A stretch of DNA of 13,020 nucleotides from Flavobacteriales bacterium (GTDB lineage Bacteria > Bacteroidota > Bacteroidia > Flavobacteriales > UBA7430), in NCBI GenBank assembly GCA_002685115.1, contig NYWQ01000018.1, positions 2,162-15,181 on the forward strand, read 5' to 3'. Made by a program: the position numbers and the translations under genes. The notes below the pieces were generated by a model, which saw nothing but the letters and a program-made list of their open reading frames with translations, was not told where the DNA came from and did not search any database. Each line of letters begins with the position of its first letter. Position 1 is the stretch's first letter. Of this stretch, positions 1-7,360 are shown in pieces.

Positions 1-437
1 TTTCGTCTTTTACTTTCAAAATAAGTACCTTTTACAAGTCCTGAATAGATGCTAGTTAGTTCTTTTTCTTGATTTTTGTTTACCCCAATAATTCGAACGC
101 CATTACTTTTAATCGGAGAACTCACCATGCCGTTAAGCAAGGTTCTAAATGCATAGGATTCAATAGATTTATCGCTTTCAAGAACGGAGTTTAATTGATC
201 AGGCTCTCCCAAATAAAATTTACTATCGTACTCTTTTTGGTATTCTGGATGGTGAATTTGAATGTGGGAGATCGCATTTTTAATGCTGCTTTCGGTTCGT
301 TGTTTATTTAATCCATAGCTAAACGCAACTACAAATATACCTGCCCATATTCCCATAACAATAGAGCCAATCACAATAAGAGATCTCATTGGAGTTCTCC
401 ATATATTTCTCCAAGCTATTTTTAGTATTGTTCTCAT
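1..437 (-). CDS. ABC transporter permease, FtsX/MacB-type, N-terminal part
   Basis: Partial gene. Reading the minus strand from an ATG at 437 gives an open frame of about 145 codons that runs off the left edge without a stop. The product starts MRTILKIAWRNIWRTPMRS, the same amphipathic 'AWRNIWR' entry as the next gene upstream, followed by one hydrophobic segment at about residues 19-42 (LIVIGSIVMGIWAGIFVVAF) and then a soluble periplasmic domain. This matches the MacB-like periplasmic core plus FtsX permease architecture of LolC/LolE- and MacB-type transporters; the last three membrane segments lie outside the window. The start overlaps the stop of the upstream permease by one base (TAATG), so the two are translationally coupled and probably form a heterodimeric permease. 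An ATPase gene is expected beyond the window (inference). The substrate is unknown. Confidence 0.9.
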   Translation of the reverse strand, partial: MRTILKIAWRNIWRTPMRSLIVIGSIVMGIWAGIFVVAFSYGLNKQRTESSIKNAISHIQIHHPEYQKEYDSKFYLGEPDQLNSVLESDKSIESYAFRTLLNGMVSSPIKSNGVRIIGVNKNQEKELTSIYSGLVKGTYFESKRR

Positions 438-1660
438 TAGGCTCGCATGGCTTTAATAGGTTGTAAAAGAAGTATTTTCCAGATAGGATAAGCGGTGCAA
501 ACGAGTACTATAACCATTACAATACCAGCATGATTAAAGGCAATATCTAGTTGTGTTGAGGCCTGAATTACAGGTTCAAAACCATATTTCTCTATAGATT
601 CTGCGGCTTTTCCACCCAGTCGGATAGGATTAATTTTAAAGTAATACCTAACCGGACTTACCACAATAATACCTAATATGCTCGCAATAAGTCCCATCAT
701 CAAACTTTCTAGAACCATGGTAAAAATTAGTTTTCCTTTGCGCATTCCTATGGAAACAAGAATCCCAAATTCATACATTCGTTCGGTAGTCATCATTAAT
801 AAAGTACCTAGTATCCCAAAAGAAATAATCATGTATAATATGCCCAATATAACAATTCCACCTGCGCTGTCTGCTTGAATAGTCTGAACCAATTCGGGTA
901 GTAATGTTTTCCAATTTAGGAGTTCATAGGTTTCTGTATTTAGTTTTGAGCCTAGTTGCTTTTCAAGTTTATTTAAGTAAGAAGGTTTGTCAATTTGGAG
1001 CACTAAGGAAGTAAGTCTTTCTGGAGCTGCAAAAAGATCTTGTGCAGCCAGTATTGGCATTAAAACCAAGCGTTCGTTTAGCAATGGCATCGGAAATTTT
1101 ACCACTCCTCTTACAGGATAAATTCCGTTTGCACTAGCTCCGTGGTAGCCTTGTCCTAAAAAAATTAAGCTGTCGCCAATGTCTAAATTATAGAAGCTCG
1201 CTAGGCCTTCGCTAATTAAAATGGAATTGCTGGTGTCTGATGGGAATTCGCCATTGATTAGCTTGGGCTTTAAATCCATTAAAGCATCTTCTTTTAGGAT
1301 GTTAACGCCCATAATAATAGCTCCTTTAGAGAGGTTGTCGTGTGCTGTTAATGCAAAGCTTTCGAGTCTTTCATTTGCCTCAGTTACGTAGTCATTATTG
1401 TTTAGTAACTCTAATGTTTGTTGGTCGGGTACAAAGCTGTTGTCTATACTTTGCTCGTCCCAGTATCCCTTTTGATGTATTTGAAGATAGCCTGTATACA
1501 TACCCACCATACTTCCAATCATTTTATTGTATACGCCAATTTGAAATGAGCGTGCGAAAGTGGCAAAAAAAACGGCACAAAAGATGGAGGAAATCGTGAT
1601 GATGCTTCGGCGCTTATTTCGCCAAATATTTCGCCAAGCCATTTTAAATAGCATCTTCAT
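437..1660 (-). CDS. ABC transporter permease, FtsX/MacB-type (LolC/LolE-like)
   Basis: Complete 407-residue inner-membrane permease. It has an N-terminal membrane segment at about residues 18-38, a periplasmic MacB-like core at about 40-260, and three C-terminal segments at about 267-290, 312-337 and 378-398. The stretch TTERMYEFGILVSIGMRK is the cytoplasmic loop of the FtsX-type permease that contacts the ATPase, and the protein ends PIKAMRA, typical of the family. Related permeases work with a cytoplasmic ATPase in lipoprotein release (LolCDE) or in mechanotransmission of exported substrates (MacB). Together with the LolA-like gene just upstream this suggests lipoprotein or envelope-component handling, but the substrate cannot be read from the sequence. 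The ATG at 1660 overlaps the upstream stop by one base, which favours it over nearby in-frame Met3 and Met7. Confidence 0.93.
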   Translation of the reverse strand: MKMLFKMAWRNIWRNKRRSIITISSIFCAVFFATFARSFQIGVYNKMIGSMVGMYTGYLQIHQKGYWDEQSIDNSFVPDQQTLELLNNNDYVTEANERLESFALTAHDNLSKGAIIMGVNILKEDALMDLKPKLINGEFPSDTSNSILISEGLASFYNLDIGDSLIFLGQGYHGASANGIYPVRGVVKFPMPLLNERLVLMPILAAQDLFAAPERLTSLVLQIDKPSYLNKLEKQLGSKLNTETYELLNWKTLLPELVQTIQADSAGGIVILGILYMIISFGILGTLLMMTTERMYEFGILVSIGMRKGKLIFTMVLESLMMGLIASILGIIVVSPVRYYFKINPIRLGGKAAESIEKYGFEPVIQASTQLDIAFNHAGIVMVIVLVCTAYPIWKILLLQPIKAMRA

Positions 1661-2397
1661 TAGCGCAGTCTTTTCATGTTTTGTTTGGTAAAAAAGCTTT
1701 CCTCTATCTCGATGTCAAATTCAATTGATTTGTAATGCAGTGTAGTTTTGTTTCCTTCTTCTTCAATTGGCGTCATAACCATGGTAGCCGGTAGTAATTT
1801 GTCTCCAAAATATGTAAGATCAGAGGCTTCCATTTTAGTAATTAAGTAACCGTCTTCATCGTAAAAATCAGAACCCATTTGTAAGTACTCTTTTTTGTCA
1901 ATAAACGTTTTAATCATACCCCAAACTACTGCCGCTTCTGGTTTTGGTGTCAATTCAATTGTATAGCAAACTCGATCTAGAATAGTTGTATCGCCAACAA
2001 TTAGATGCGTGTAATCATTCAATATAGAAGATTCCTTTACTAAGTCGTCGTTGGTTAAATCCGAGCCCATCCAGGATTGCATCATCATAGAAGGGGGTAG
2101 TTTAATGACTTTCTCGATTTTTGGCTGCCAATTCCATATTTCTTTGTCTCTTTTTAAGAAAACACTCCCCTTGTCTCTTGATGGTGCTTGAATGAGAATA
2201 AAAGAATATTCCGAACCCAAAGCCCAGGCCTTTATTTCCATTGTTCTAGTCCACTTGGGTCTTTGAATTTCTATGGTCATTTCTGCTCTGTTACTAATGC
2301 CTCGAATATGATCGTCAGCACTTTTGATGATGTCATAAGCACTTTGTGCTGGGCTGGATCCAAATATGATAAGTAGGATGTATAGAAGTTTTTTCAT
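1660..2397 (-). CDS. exported LolA-like outer membrane lipoprotein-sorting family protein
   Basis: 245-residue exported protein. An open frame exists up to 2454, but the start at 2397 is preferred: it gives a clean Sec signal peptide (MKKLLYILLIIFGSSPAQS) and lies one base after the stop of the upstream gene. There is no lipobox cysteine, so cleavage by signal peptidase I is expected, giving a periplasmic protein. The mature part fits the LolA-like fold seen in proteins annotated 'outer membrane lipoprotein-sorting protein': the stretch IWNWQPKIEKVIKLPPSMM followed by QSWMGSDLTNDDLV is the family hallmark (W-x-P...M-GSDL/F-x-x-DL). These proteins are half-barrel lipid or lipoprotein binders. 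In this operon it is probably the periplasmic partner of the two FtsX-type permeases encoded immediately downstream. The cargo is unknown. Confidence 0.9.
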   Translation of the reverse strand: MKKLLYILLIIFGSSPAQSAYDIIKSADDHIRGISNRAEMTIEIQRPKWTRTMEIKAWALGSEYSFILIQAPSRDKGSVFLKRDKEIWNWQPKIEKVIKLPPSMMMQSWMGSDLTNDDLVKESSILNDYTHLIVGDTTILDRVCYTIELTPKPEAAVVWGMIKTFIDKKEYLQMGSDFYDEDGYLITKMEASDLTYFGDKLLPATMVMTPIEEEGNKTTLHYKSIEFDIEIEESFFTKQNMKRLR

Positions 2398-2398
2398 G

Positions 2399-2866
2399 CT
2401 AGTATTTGATGCCAATTTTGTTGTAGATAAAAGAAATGAGCCATGCCGGTCCAATCAATAGGAACTTTATATCGTCTATAAAGGAGGGTTTAGCTCCCTC
2501 TATTTTATGTCCAATAAATTGTCCAATCCAGGCAACGATAAAAATGCTAATTGAAATTTCAAACGTATAATTTGTGTGGTTTAGCCAAAAAATTCCTTGG
2601 AAACAAAGTAGGGTGAACGCCAAAATTCCGAGGGCCATTGGAATGGATAAACGAACGTAGAACAGCATTGCGAAAAAGCTAAAAATAAATGCAAAATTAG
2701 CTATCGCTGTGGGAACGTATTGGTTTAAAATTGGAATTTCTATCAAAGAAAAAAGTGCTAAAATAGAGAAGAAAATAGGCGGTACGCATAGCCAATGGAA
2801 TAATTTATTGGTTTTGTTTTGATGACTCTCACCGTATTGGTCTAACCACGTTTGAAGGGGTTTCAT
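2399..2866 (-). CDS. Mpo1-like (DUF962) polytopic membrane protein
   Basis: 155-residue membrane protein of the DUF962 / YGL010w / Mpo1 family. The N-terminal motif HQNKTNKLFHWLCVP (His15 and His24) and the later QFIGHKIEGAKPSFIDD (His120) are the conserved family blocks, separated by hydrophobic segments at about residues 28-46, 55-75, 78-95 and 103-118; a last one is at about 132-148. The yeast member Mpo1 is an Fe(II)-dependent dioxygenase that shortens 2-hydroxy fatty acids by alpha-oxidation, with conserved histidines as metal ligands. Those histidines are present here, so the same chemistry is possible but unproven. The gene is first in a coupled operon with the LolA-like protein and two ABC permeases: its TAG stop is one base before the next ATG. 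I see no clear TAnnTTTG promoter in the 58 bases upstream. Length is normal for bacterial members. Confidence 0.88.
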   Translation of the reverse strand: MKPLQTWLDQYGESHQNKTNKLFHWLCVPPIFFSILALFSLIEIPILNQYVPTAIANFAFIFSFFAMLFYVRLSIPMALGILAFTLLCFQGIFWLNHTNYTFEISISIFIVAWIGQFIGHKIEGAKPSFIDDIKFLLIGPAWLISFIYNKIGIKY

Positions 2867-2893
2867 AGTCTAGCTTTTAAATAGTATTAAAAT

Positions 2894-2920
2894 AAAATCC
2901 CATCATTAAGATGGGATTTT
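2894..2920 (-). terminator. intrinsic terminator of purE
   Basis: A perfect 11-bp inverted repeat, AAAATCCCATC (2894-2904) and GATGGGATTTT (2910-2920), with a 5-base loop. It starts four bases beyond the purE stop on the minus strand. Read on that strand the stem ends in TTTT and is followed by ATTTTAAT, giving the U-rich tail of a Rho-independent terminator. The repeat is symmetrical, but no gene arrives from the other side. Confidence 0.85.
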
Positions 2921-2924
2921 TAGG

Positions 2925-3437
2925 TTAGGATACTCTAAAGTCGAATTTGAATTCGCTTAAATCCTCATTTGCTTTAATGATTTTCTTCTTAAGAGATGTT
3001 TTGTATTCAATTACTTTTTTCATAACCTCTTGATTGCCAGCGCCAATTATTTGAGCTGCAAGAATGGCTGCGTTGTGCGAAGCATCTAAACCAACCGTAG
3101 CAACAGGAATGCCGGGAGGCATTTGTAAAATGGATAAAATAGAATCCCAACCGTCAATAGATATAGACGATCTACACGGTACTCCAATAATAGGTAAGGG
3201 CGTAAAAGCAGCCATTACACCTGGTAAATGCGCTGCACCACCGGCACCTGCAATAATTACCTTAATCCCATTTTCGTAGGCTTTAGAAGCATAGGCCTCT
3301 ACTTTTTCTGGTGTTCTGTGTGCTGATAAAGCATTTACCTCAAAAGGAATTTCCATGTCGTTAAGAAATTTTGCCGCCTTTTGCATTACGGGCCAGTCGG
3401 AAGTGCTGCCCATAATTATACTTACTAGTGGTTTCAT
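2925..3437 (-). CDS. purE: N5-carboxyaminoimidazole ribonucleotide mutase (PurE class I)
   Basis: 170-residue cytoplasmic enzyme of de novo purine synthesis that converts N5-CAIR to CAIR, the step after PurK. Class I hallmarks are all present: GSTSDWPVM (residues 10-18, phosphate and substrate binding), SAHRTP (38-43, with His40 corresponding to the catalytic His45 of E. coli PurE) and the glycine-rich AGAGGAAHLPG (63-73). The block IDGWDSILSILQMPPGIPVATVG matches the usual flavobacterial form. Length is normal for class I. No purK is adjacent, although the two often sit together in other bacteria. The gene has its own -7 element and is closed by an intrinsic terminator, so it looks like a single-gene transcription unit. 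Confidence 0.97.
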   Translation of the reverse strand: MKPLVSIIMGSTSDWPVMQKAAKFLNDMEIPFEVNALSAHRTPEKVEAYASKAYENGIKVIIAGAGGAAHLPGVMAAFTPLPIIGVPCRSSISIDGWDSILSILQMPPGIPVATVGLDASHNAAILAAQIIGAGNQEVMKKVIEYKTSLKKKIIKANEDLSEFKFDFRVS

Positions 3438-3455
3438 AGTGATTTTATTTTTTTA

Positions 3456-3486
3456 CAAATTTAAGGTATTGTCTGCAGTTTTGAAA
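3456..3486 (-). promoter_or_regulatory. candidate Bacteroidota promoter of purE
   Basis: On the minus strand TAAATTTG (complement of 3456-3463) matches the Bacteroidota -7 consensus TAnnTTTG exactly. A TTTC (complement of 3483-3486), one base off the -33 TTTG, lies 19 bases upstream, within the normal spacing. The -7 element ends about 18 bases before the purE ATG, giving a short leader. Confidence 0.55.
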
Positions 3487-3503
3487 GTAGTTTTAAGGGC
3501 TTT

Positions 3504-4175
3504 TTAACTTAATATTTCGGCCTCTACAGCTCTGTTTAAAAAGTGGTTAAAGTACTGTTGAGTTTCAAAGGATTTGAGGATCAGTTCCACTGAATTTTCT
3601 TTAAGCCAAAGTTCATTGTCTATTTTTTTACGCACGGTAAAATGTTTGTTTTTGAGTAAATCGATGTCTTTAAAATCTTTTGGAAAGCCTTTAGGCGCCA
3701 TTTTTAATTTTGCCCCCTCCAATACCGAGTATTCATTTTTCAATTCCTTTTTAGTAAGTATCTTTTTATAGGCATCTGTATGTTCAAAAATTTGGTTTCG
3801 AATATTTTTTAAAACAGTTGGGCTTGGTTGGTAAATACCTCCTCCAATAAAAGAATTGTCGGGTTCAAAGTGAATGTAATAACCGGCGTAAGGACTTTTG
3901 CGTCCTCCTTTACTTATGTATGCTCCGAAGCTGTTTTTATAAGGCTCTTTATTTTTTGAGAATCGTACATCTCTGTAAATTCTAAAAACACATTCTTTGG
4001 CACAATTTACATCAATACTGTGGTCTTGTTTTTTTAACAAGGGAATGAGTCTTTCAATGTATGTGTCAAATTCTTTTTTGGCAGCTAAATAGCGGTCTTT
4101 ATTTTCATTAAACCAGGGTCGGTTGTTGTTAAATTTGAGATCAATTAAGAATTGAAATGTTTTTTGTAATGCCAT
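3504..4175 (-). CDS. DUF2461 / TIGR02453 family protein
   Basis: 223-residue soluble protein of the widespread DUF2461 (TIGR02453) family, whose biochemical role is not known. Recognisable family blocks are the opening TFQFLIDLKFNNNRPWFNENK (residues 6-26), the strongly conserved FRIYRDVRFSKNKEPYK (about 64-80) with NSFGAYIS after it, and AGYYIHFEPDNSFIGGGIY (about 97-115). No signal peptide or membrane segment is visible. Length is usual for the family. It is on the same strand as purE but 66 bases upstream, and purE has its own promoter, so a shared function is not implied. The ATG at 4175 gives the normal family N-terminus (short lead, then F-x-FL-x-x-L). Confidence 0.88.
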   Translation of the reverse strand: MALQKTFQFLIDLKFNNNRPWFNENKDRYLAAKKEFDTYIERLIPLLKKQDHSIDVNCAKECVFRIYRDVRFSKNKEPYKNSFGAYISKGGRKSPYAGYYIHFEPDNSFIGGGIYQPSPTVLKNIRNQIFEHTDAYKKILTKKELKNEYSVLEGAKLKMAPKGFPKDFKDIDLLKNKHFTVRKKIDNELWLKENSVELILKSFETQQYFNHFLNRAVEAEILS

Positions 4176-4273
4176 ACTGTTTTTTTCTCTTGTACTAAGA
4201 TATGTAATAGGTTTCGCTTATTTTGTTTGCTTCAACTTTAGTTCATGTAAAATACAAAGAGTACTATTGTAGC

Positions 4274-5458
4274 ATGAAAAAAATAGTTTCTATTATCGGT
4301 GGAGGTCCTGCGGCACTTATGTGTGCAGCTTTTTTAGACCCCGATAAGTTTGAGGTAACTATTTACGAGAAAAATAAAACGCTAGGGAGGAAGTTCTTAG
4401 TAGCCGGCAAGGGGGGCTTTAATTTAAGCCACTCGGAATCGGTTATAAATATGATTACGCGCTACACTCCAGCATTGTTTCTTGAAGAAGCGCTTTTGGC
4501 TTTTGATAATAAGCATTTAAGAGACTGGTTGTTGGCTTTAAATATTCCCACATATATTGGTTCGAGTAAACGTATTTATCCAGAAAAGGGTATTAAACCT
4601 ATTGAGGTTCTCAATTCAATTCTTTCTTGCTTAGAAAAGAATAAAGTACAAATAAAACACCAATATAATTGGAGTGGTTGGGAGGCCGATACACTTGTTT
4701 TTAATTCAGACGTTAGGGTTGTTTCTGATCTTGTTGTATTTGCTTTGGGAGGGAAAAGTTGGGCCAAAACAGGTTCTGACGGTTCTTGGCTAGAGACCTT
4801 TAATTCTCAGGGAGTTTTGGTTAAACCTTTTCAAGTTTCTAATTGTGCGTTTGGGGTAAATTGGGCTCAAGAATTTATTGAAAAACACCAAGGAGCTCCT
4901 CTAAAAAATATAACTATATCTTGTTTGGATAAGTGCCAAAAAGGCGAAGTAGTGTTAACCCGTTTTGGCTTAGAAGGAAATGCTGTGTATGCTTTGAGTC
5001 CTCAAATAAGAGATTTATTTAACAAGTCAAATAAGGCTTTTGTGTTTATTGACCTAAAACCTCGGGTAAGTGCTTCGGGTTTACTTGGTAAATTTAAAAA
5101 TTCGGTTTGTAAAAAGACTACGGATATACTCAAGAATGATTTGAATATGAGTTCGGTTCAAGTAGCCTTGGTAAAATACTATGTCTCTAAAGAAGTTTTT
5201 ATGAATCCGACGCTATTAGTTGAGCAGATTAAAAATTTGAAAATTGACTTAACTTCTTGCGCGCCTATTCAAGAAGGTATTTCTACTGTTGGAGGAATAG
5301 CTTTAGATGCTCTTGATTCGAATTTTGAGTTAAAAAACAGAAAAGACACGTATTGCATTGGCGAAATGCTTGATTGGGACGCCCCCACTGGCGGGTACTT
5401 GTTGCAAGCTTGTTTTAGTATGGGTGTGGCTTTAGCTAGGTCTTTAAACAATTCTTAG
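4274..5458 (+). CDS. NAD(P)/FAD-dependent flavoprotein, PP_4765 (BaiN/HI0933-like) family
   Basis: 394-residue predicted cytoplasmic flavoprotein. The dinucleotide-binding motif IIGGGPAALMCA is at residues 7-18, the second FAD-contact strand ends in YEKN at 31-34, and LGRKFLVAGKGGFNLSHSE (38-56) is the characteristic block of the TIGR03862 (PP_4765) subgroup, equivalent to the GRK...GGGRCN block of HI0933/BaiN proteins. The C-terminal GEMLDWDAPTGGYLLQAC also belongs to this subgroup and closes the FAD site. The substrate and physiological role are unknown; BaiN-type activity on bile acids should not be assumed. An open frame continues upstream to 4223, but the ATG at 4274 places the Rossmann motif at the expected distance from the N-terminus. 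It is transcribed alone and converges on ansA, with 18 bases between the two stops. Confidence 0.92.
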   Translation: MKKIVSIIGGGPAALMCAAFLDPDKFEVTIYEKNKTLGRKFLVAGKGGFNLSHSESVINMITRYTPALFLEEALLAFDNKHLRDWLLALNIPTYIGSSKRIYPEKGIKPIEVLNSILSCLEKNKVQIKHQYNWSGWEADTLVFNSDVRVVSDLVVFALGGKSWAKTGSDGSWLETFNSQGVLVKPFQVSNCAFGVNWAQEFIEKHQGAPLKNITISCLDKCQKGEVVLTRFGLEGNAVYALSPQIRDLFNKSNKAFVFIDLKPRVSASGLLGKFKNSVCKKTTDILKNDLNMSSVQVALVKYYVSKEVFMNPTLLVEQIKNLKIDLTSCAPIQEGISTVGGIALDALDSNFELKNRKDTYCIGEMLDWDAPTGGYLLQACFSMGVALARSLNNS

Positions 5459-5476
5459 ATTACTGTAAAGGTATTC

Positions 5477-6493
5477 TTAAAGAGTTAGTTCTCCTTGCAG
5501 GTTGGTGCTGATTAATTCGATGCGTTTTTCAATGTCTTTAGTGTATTCTAACACAAACATCAGTTTGGTTAAGGCTGCTTCAAAAGTCATGTCGTATGCA
5601 GAAAGAACGCCCATATCTTTTAAGGCTTTACTTGTTTGGTATCTGCCCAATTCAACAGAGCCACCCTGGCATTGAGATACGTTAAGAATAAGAATTCCTT
5701 TGGCTGTTGCTTTTTTAATTGCCGCTAAAAACCAGGTGTAGGTTGGGGCGTTTCCAGAGCCAAATGTTTCAAGAATTACAGCCGCTGTTTTAGGAGCCGA
5801 TAGGATTGAGTTTACGGTTGACTCTGTAATTCCTGGGTATAATTTTAAGACGCCAATATTTGGATTAAATTTTTTGTGAACGATGAGTTTCTCATCATTT
5901 GTATTTTGAGTGTAACGTCGGTTAAATTTAAGGTGAACTCCTGCTTCTGCCAGTGCAGGATAGTTTACGGATTCAAATGCTTCAAAATGTTCTGCATTTA
6001 CTTTATGAGTTCTGTTTCCTCGGTACAATTGGTATTCAAAATAGACCGCTACTTCAGGTACTTCCGGCTTCCCATCTCTAGTAGATGCAGCAATTTCTAT
6101 AGCTGTAATTAAATTTTCTTTTGCATCTGTTCGCGGAACTCCAGAGGGAAGTTGAGAGCCTGTTAGGATTACGGGTTTGTTTAAGTTCTCTAAAATAAAA
6201 CTTAAAGCCGAAGCAGTATAGGCCATCGTATCTGAGCCGTGAAGAATGACAAAACCATCGAATTTTCGGTAATTGTCTTCAACTGTTTTTCCAATTTGCG
6301 TCCAAATTTTCGGATTCATATTCGAAGAGTCGATAGACGGATCGTAAGAAATTACTTCTAATTCGCAATCCAATTGACTAAGCTCAGGTATTTGAACTTG
6401 CAAGTTTTCAAAATCAAAAGGAATATAAGACCCACTTTCCGAATCGTGAATCATGCCTATGGTTCCGCCTGTGTATATGAGAAGTATCTTCAT
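5477..6493 (-). CDS. ansA: type I L-asparaginase
   Basis: 338-residue cytoplasmic asparaginase that hydrolyses L-asparagine to aspartate and ammonia. No signal peptide is present, and it aligns along its whole length with the E. coli AnsA type: YTGGTIGM at residues 7-14 (Thr11 is the expected nucleophile), HGSDTMAYTASALSF at 85-99, TGSQLPSG, and YRGNRTHK with Lys164 as the lysine of the second catalytic triad. At the position where E. coli AnsA has Thr91 in HGTDTM this protein has Ser87, a conservative change that keeps the hydroxyl; Asp88 is retained. The C-terminus NLQGELTL matches NLRGELT of the family. The ATG is one base after the tatD stop, so the two genes are very likely cotranscribed, although no functional link is known. 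Confidence 0.96.
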   Translation of the reverse strand: MKILLIYTGGTIGMIHDSESGSYIPFDFENLQVQIPELSQLDCELEVISYDPSIDSSNMNPKIWTQIGKTVEDNYRKFDGFVILHGSDTMAYTASALSFILENLNKPVILTGSQLPSGVPRTDAKENLITAIEIAASTRDGKPEVPEVAVYFEYQLYRGNRTHKVNAEHFEAFESVNYPALAEAGVHLKFNRRYTQNTNDEKLIVHKKFNPNIGVLKLYPGITESTVNSILSAPKTAAVILETFGSGNAPTYTWFLAAIKKATAKGILILNVSQCQGGSVELGRYQTSKALKDMGVLSAYDMTFEAALTKLMFVLEYTKDIEKRIELISTNLQGELTL

Positions 6494-6494
6494 G

Positions 6495-7262
6495 TTAAAA
6501 TCCGAAAATAGTTTTGGAGTTTTCTGTAGTAATTTTTGCTACTTCAGCAACAGATATTTGGTGCAAGTCTGCAATTTTTTGAGCAATATGAATCAGGTAT
6601 GAGCTCTCGTTTCTTTTTCCTCTATTAGGGCTAGGTGCAAGGTAGGGGCTGTCGGTTTCTAGAACCAAGTGCTTTAGGCTTATTTGCTGTATCACTTTGT
6701 CTAATCCGGCTTTTTTAAATGTAACTACACCACCTACACCTAGGTAAAGATTTAGGTTTATAGCTCTTTTGGCTTGCGCTAATGTTCCGGTAAAACAATG
6801 GAATATGCCTCTTAAGTCCTCACTTCTTTCTTCTTCTAAGATCTCGAAAATTTCATTAAAAGCATCTCTACAATGAATAGCTATTGGAAGTTTTTTTTCT
6901 TTTGCCCAATGAATTTGAGTTCTAAAAGCGGCTTTTTGCTCTTCTAAAAAAGTTTTATCCCAATACAAATCCATACCTATCTCGCCAACTGCACAAAAGG
7001 AGTTTGTGTCTAAATGGCTTTTAAGTTCTTTTAATTCTTCTCGATAATTTTCTTTAACATGGCATGGGTGTAAACCCATCATGGCAAAGCAGTTTTCTGG
7101 ATACTGCTTAACCACATCTAACATGCCAAGTACGGTATTGGTATCTACGTTAGGTAGAAAAATTCGGTTTACATCTTCTTCAAAAGCTCTTTGTATAACT
7201 TCTTTTTGGTCGTCAATAAACTTGCTGTCGTATAAATGACTGTGTGTATCTGTAAGAATCAT
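6495..7262 (-). CDS. tatD: TatD family metal-dependent hydrolase (DNase)
   Basis: 255-residue TIM-barrel hydrolase of the TatD/YcfH/YabD family, metal-dependent nucleases linked to DNA quality control. The metal-ligand motifs appear in order: TDTHSHLYD (Asp5, His7, His9), MMGLHPCH, CAVGEIGMDLYWD (bridging Glu), IAIHCRDAF, FHCFTG and LVLETDSPYLAP (Asp). The end TTENSKTIFGF is also typical. An open frame extends to 7361, but family members start two or three residues before the D-T-H-S-H motif, so the ATG at 7262 is chosen. Which paralogue this is (TatD, YcfH-like) cannot be settled; the length and motif spacing fit the YcfH/YabD group. It lies directly upstream of ansA and is divergent from the GT9 glycosyltransferase gene. 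Confidence 0.93.
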   Translation of the reverse strand: MILTDTHSHLYDSKFIDDQKEVIQRAFEEDVNRIFLPNVDTNTVLGMLDVVKQYPENCFAMMGLHPCHVKENYREELKELKSHLDTNSFCAVGEIGMDLYWDKTFLEEQKAAFRTQIHWAKEKKLPIAIHCRDAFNEIFEILEEERSEDLRGIFHCFTGTLAQAKRAINLNLYLGVGGVVTFKKAGLDKVIQQISLKHLVLETDSPYLAPSPNRGKRNESSYLIHIAQKIADLHQISVAEVAKITTENSKTIFGF

Positions 7263-7266
7263 AGGG

Positions 7267-7274
7267 CAAATATA
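7267..7274 (-). promoter_or_regulatory. candidate -7 element for tatD-ansA
   Basis: On the minus strand TATATTTG matches TAnnTTTG exactly. It ends only four bases before the tatD ATG, so transcription would begin at or within a few bases of the start codon, implying a leaderless or nearly leaderless mRNA. No good -33 element is seen, so this remains tentative. Confidence 0.35.
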
Positions 7275-7335
7275 GTTTAAATTATGAGCGTTTGTATTGG
7301 ATTCTAGTTTTAGTAAAGGGTTGCTTGTTTTTGTG

Positions 7336-7343
7336 TATTTTTG
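7336..7343 (+). promoter_or_regulatory. candidate -7 element for the GT9 gene
   Basis: TATTTTTG matches TAnnTTTG exactly and ends 17 bases before the TTG start at 7361, leaving a leader of about 10 bases. No -33 TTTG is present at the usual spacing; the nearest TTG (7321-7323) is only 12 bases upstream. Confidence 0.4.
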
Positions 7344-7360
7344 CTTCAAATTAATTTGCA

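Noticed and set aside
4176..4273. TATTTTGT at 4219-4226 as a promoter of the flavoprotein gene
   Set aside because: It misses the final G of TAnnTTTG and has no -33 element at the right spacing, so it is too weak to list.
5459..5476. Possible bidirectional terminator between the flavoprotein gene and ansA
   Set aside because: The 18-base gap has no stem with a T-run that I can pair. The convergent genes may end inside each other, but nothing in the sequence shows it.
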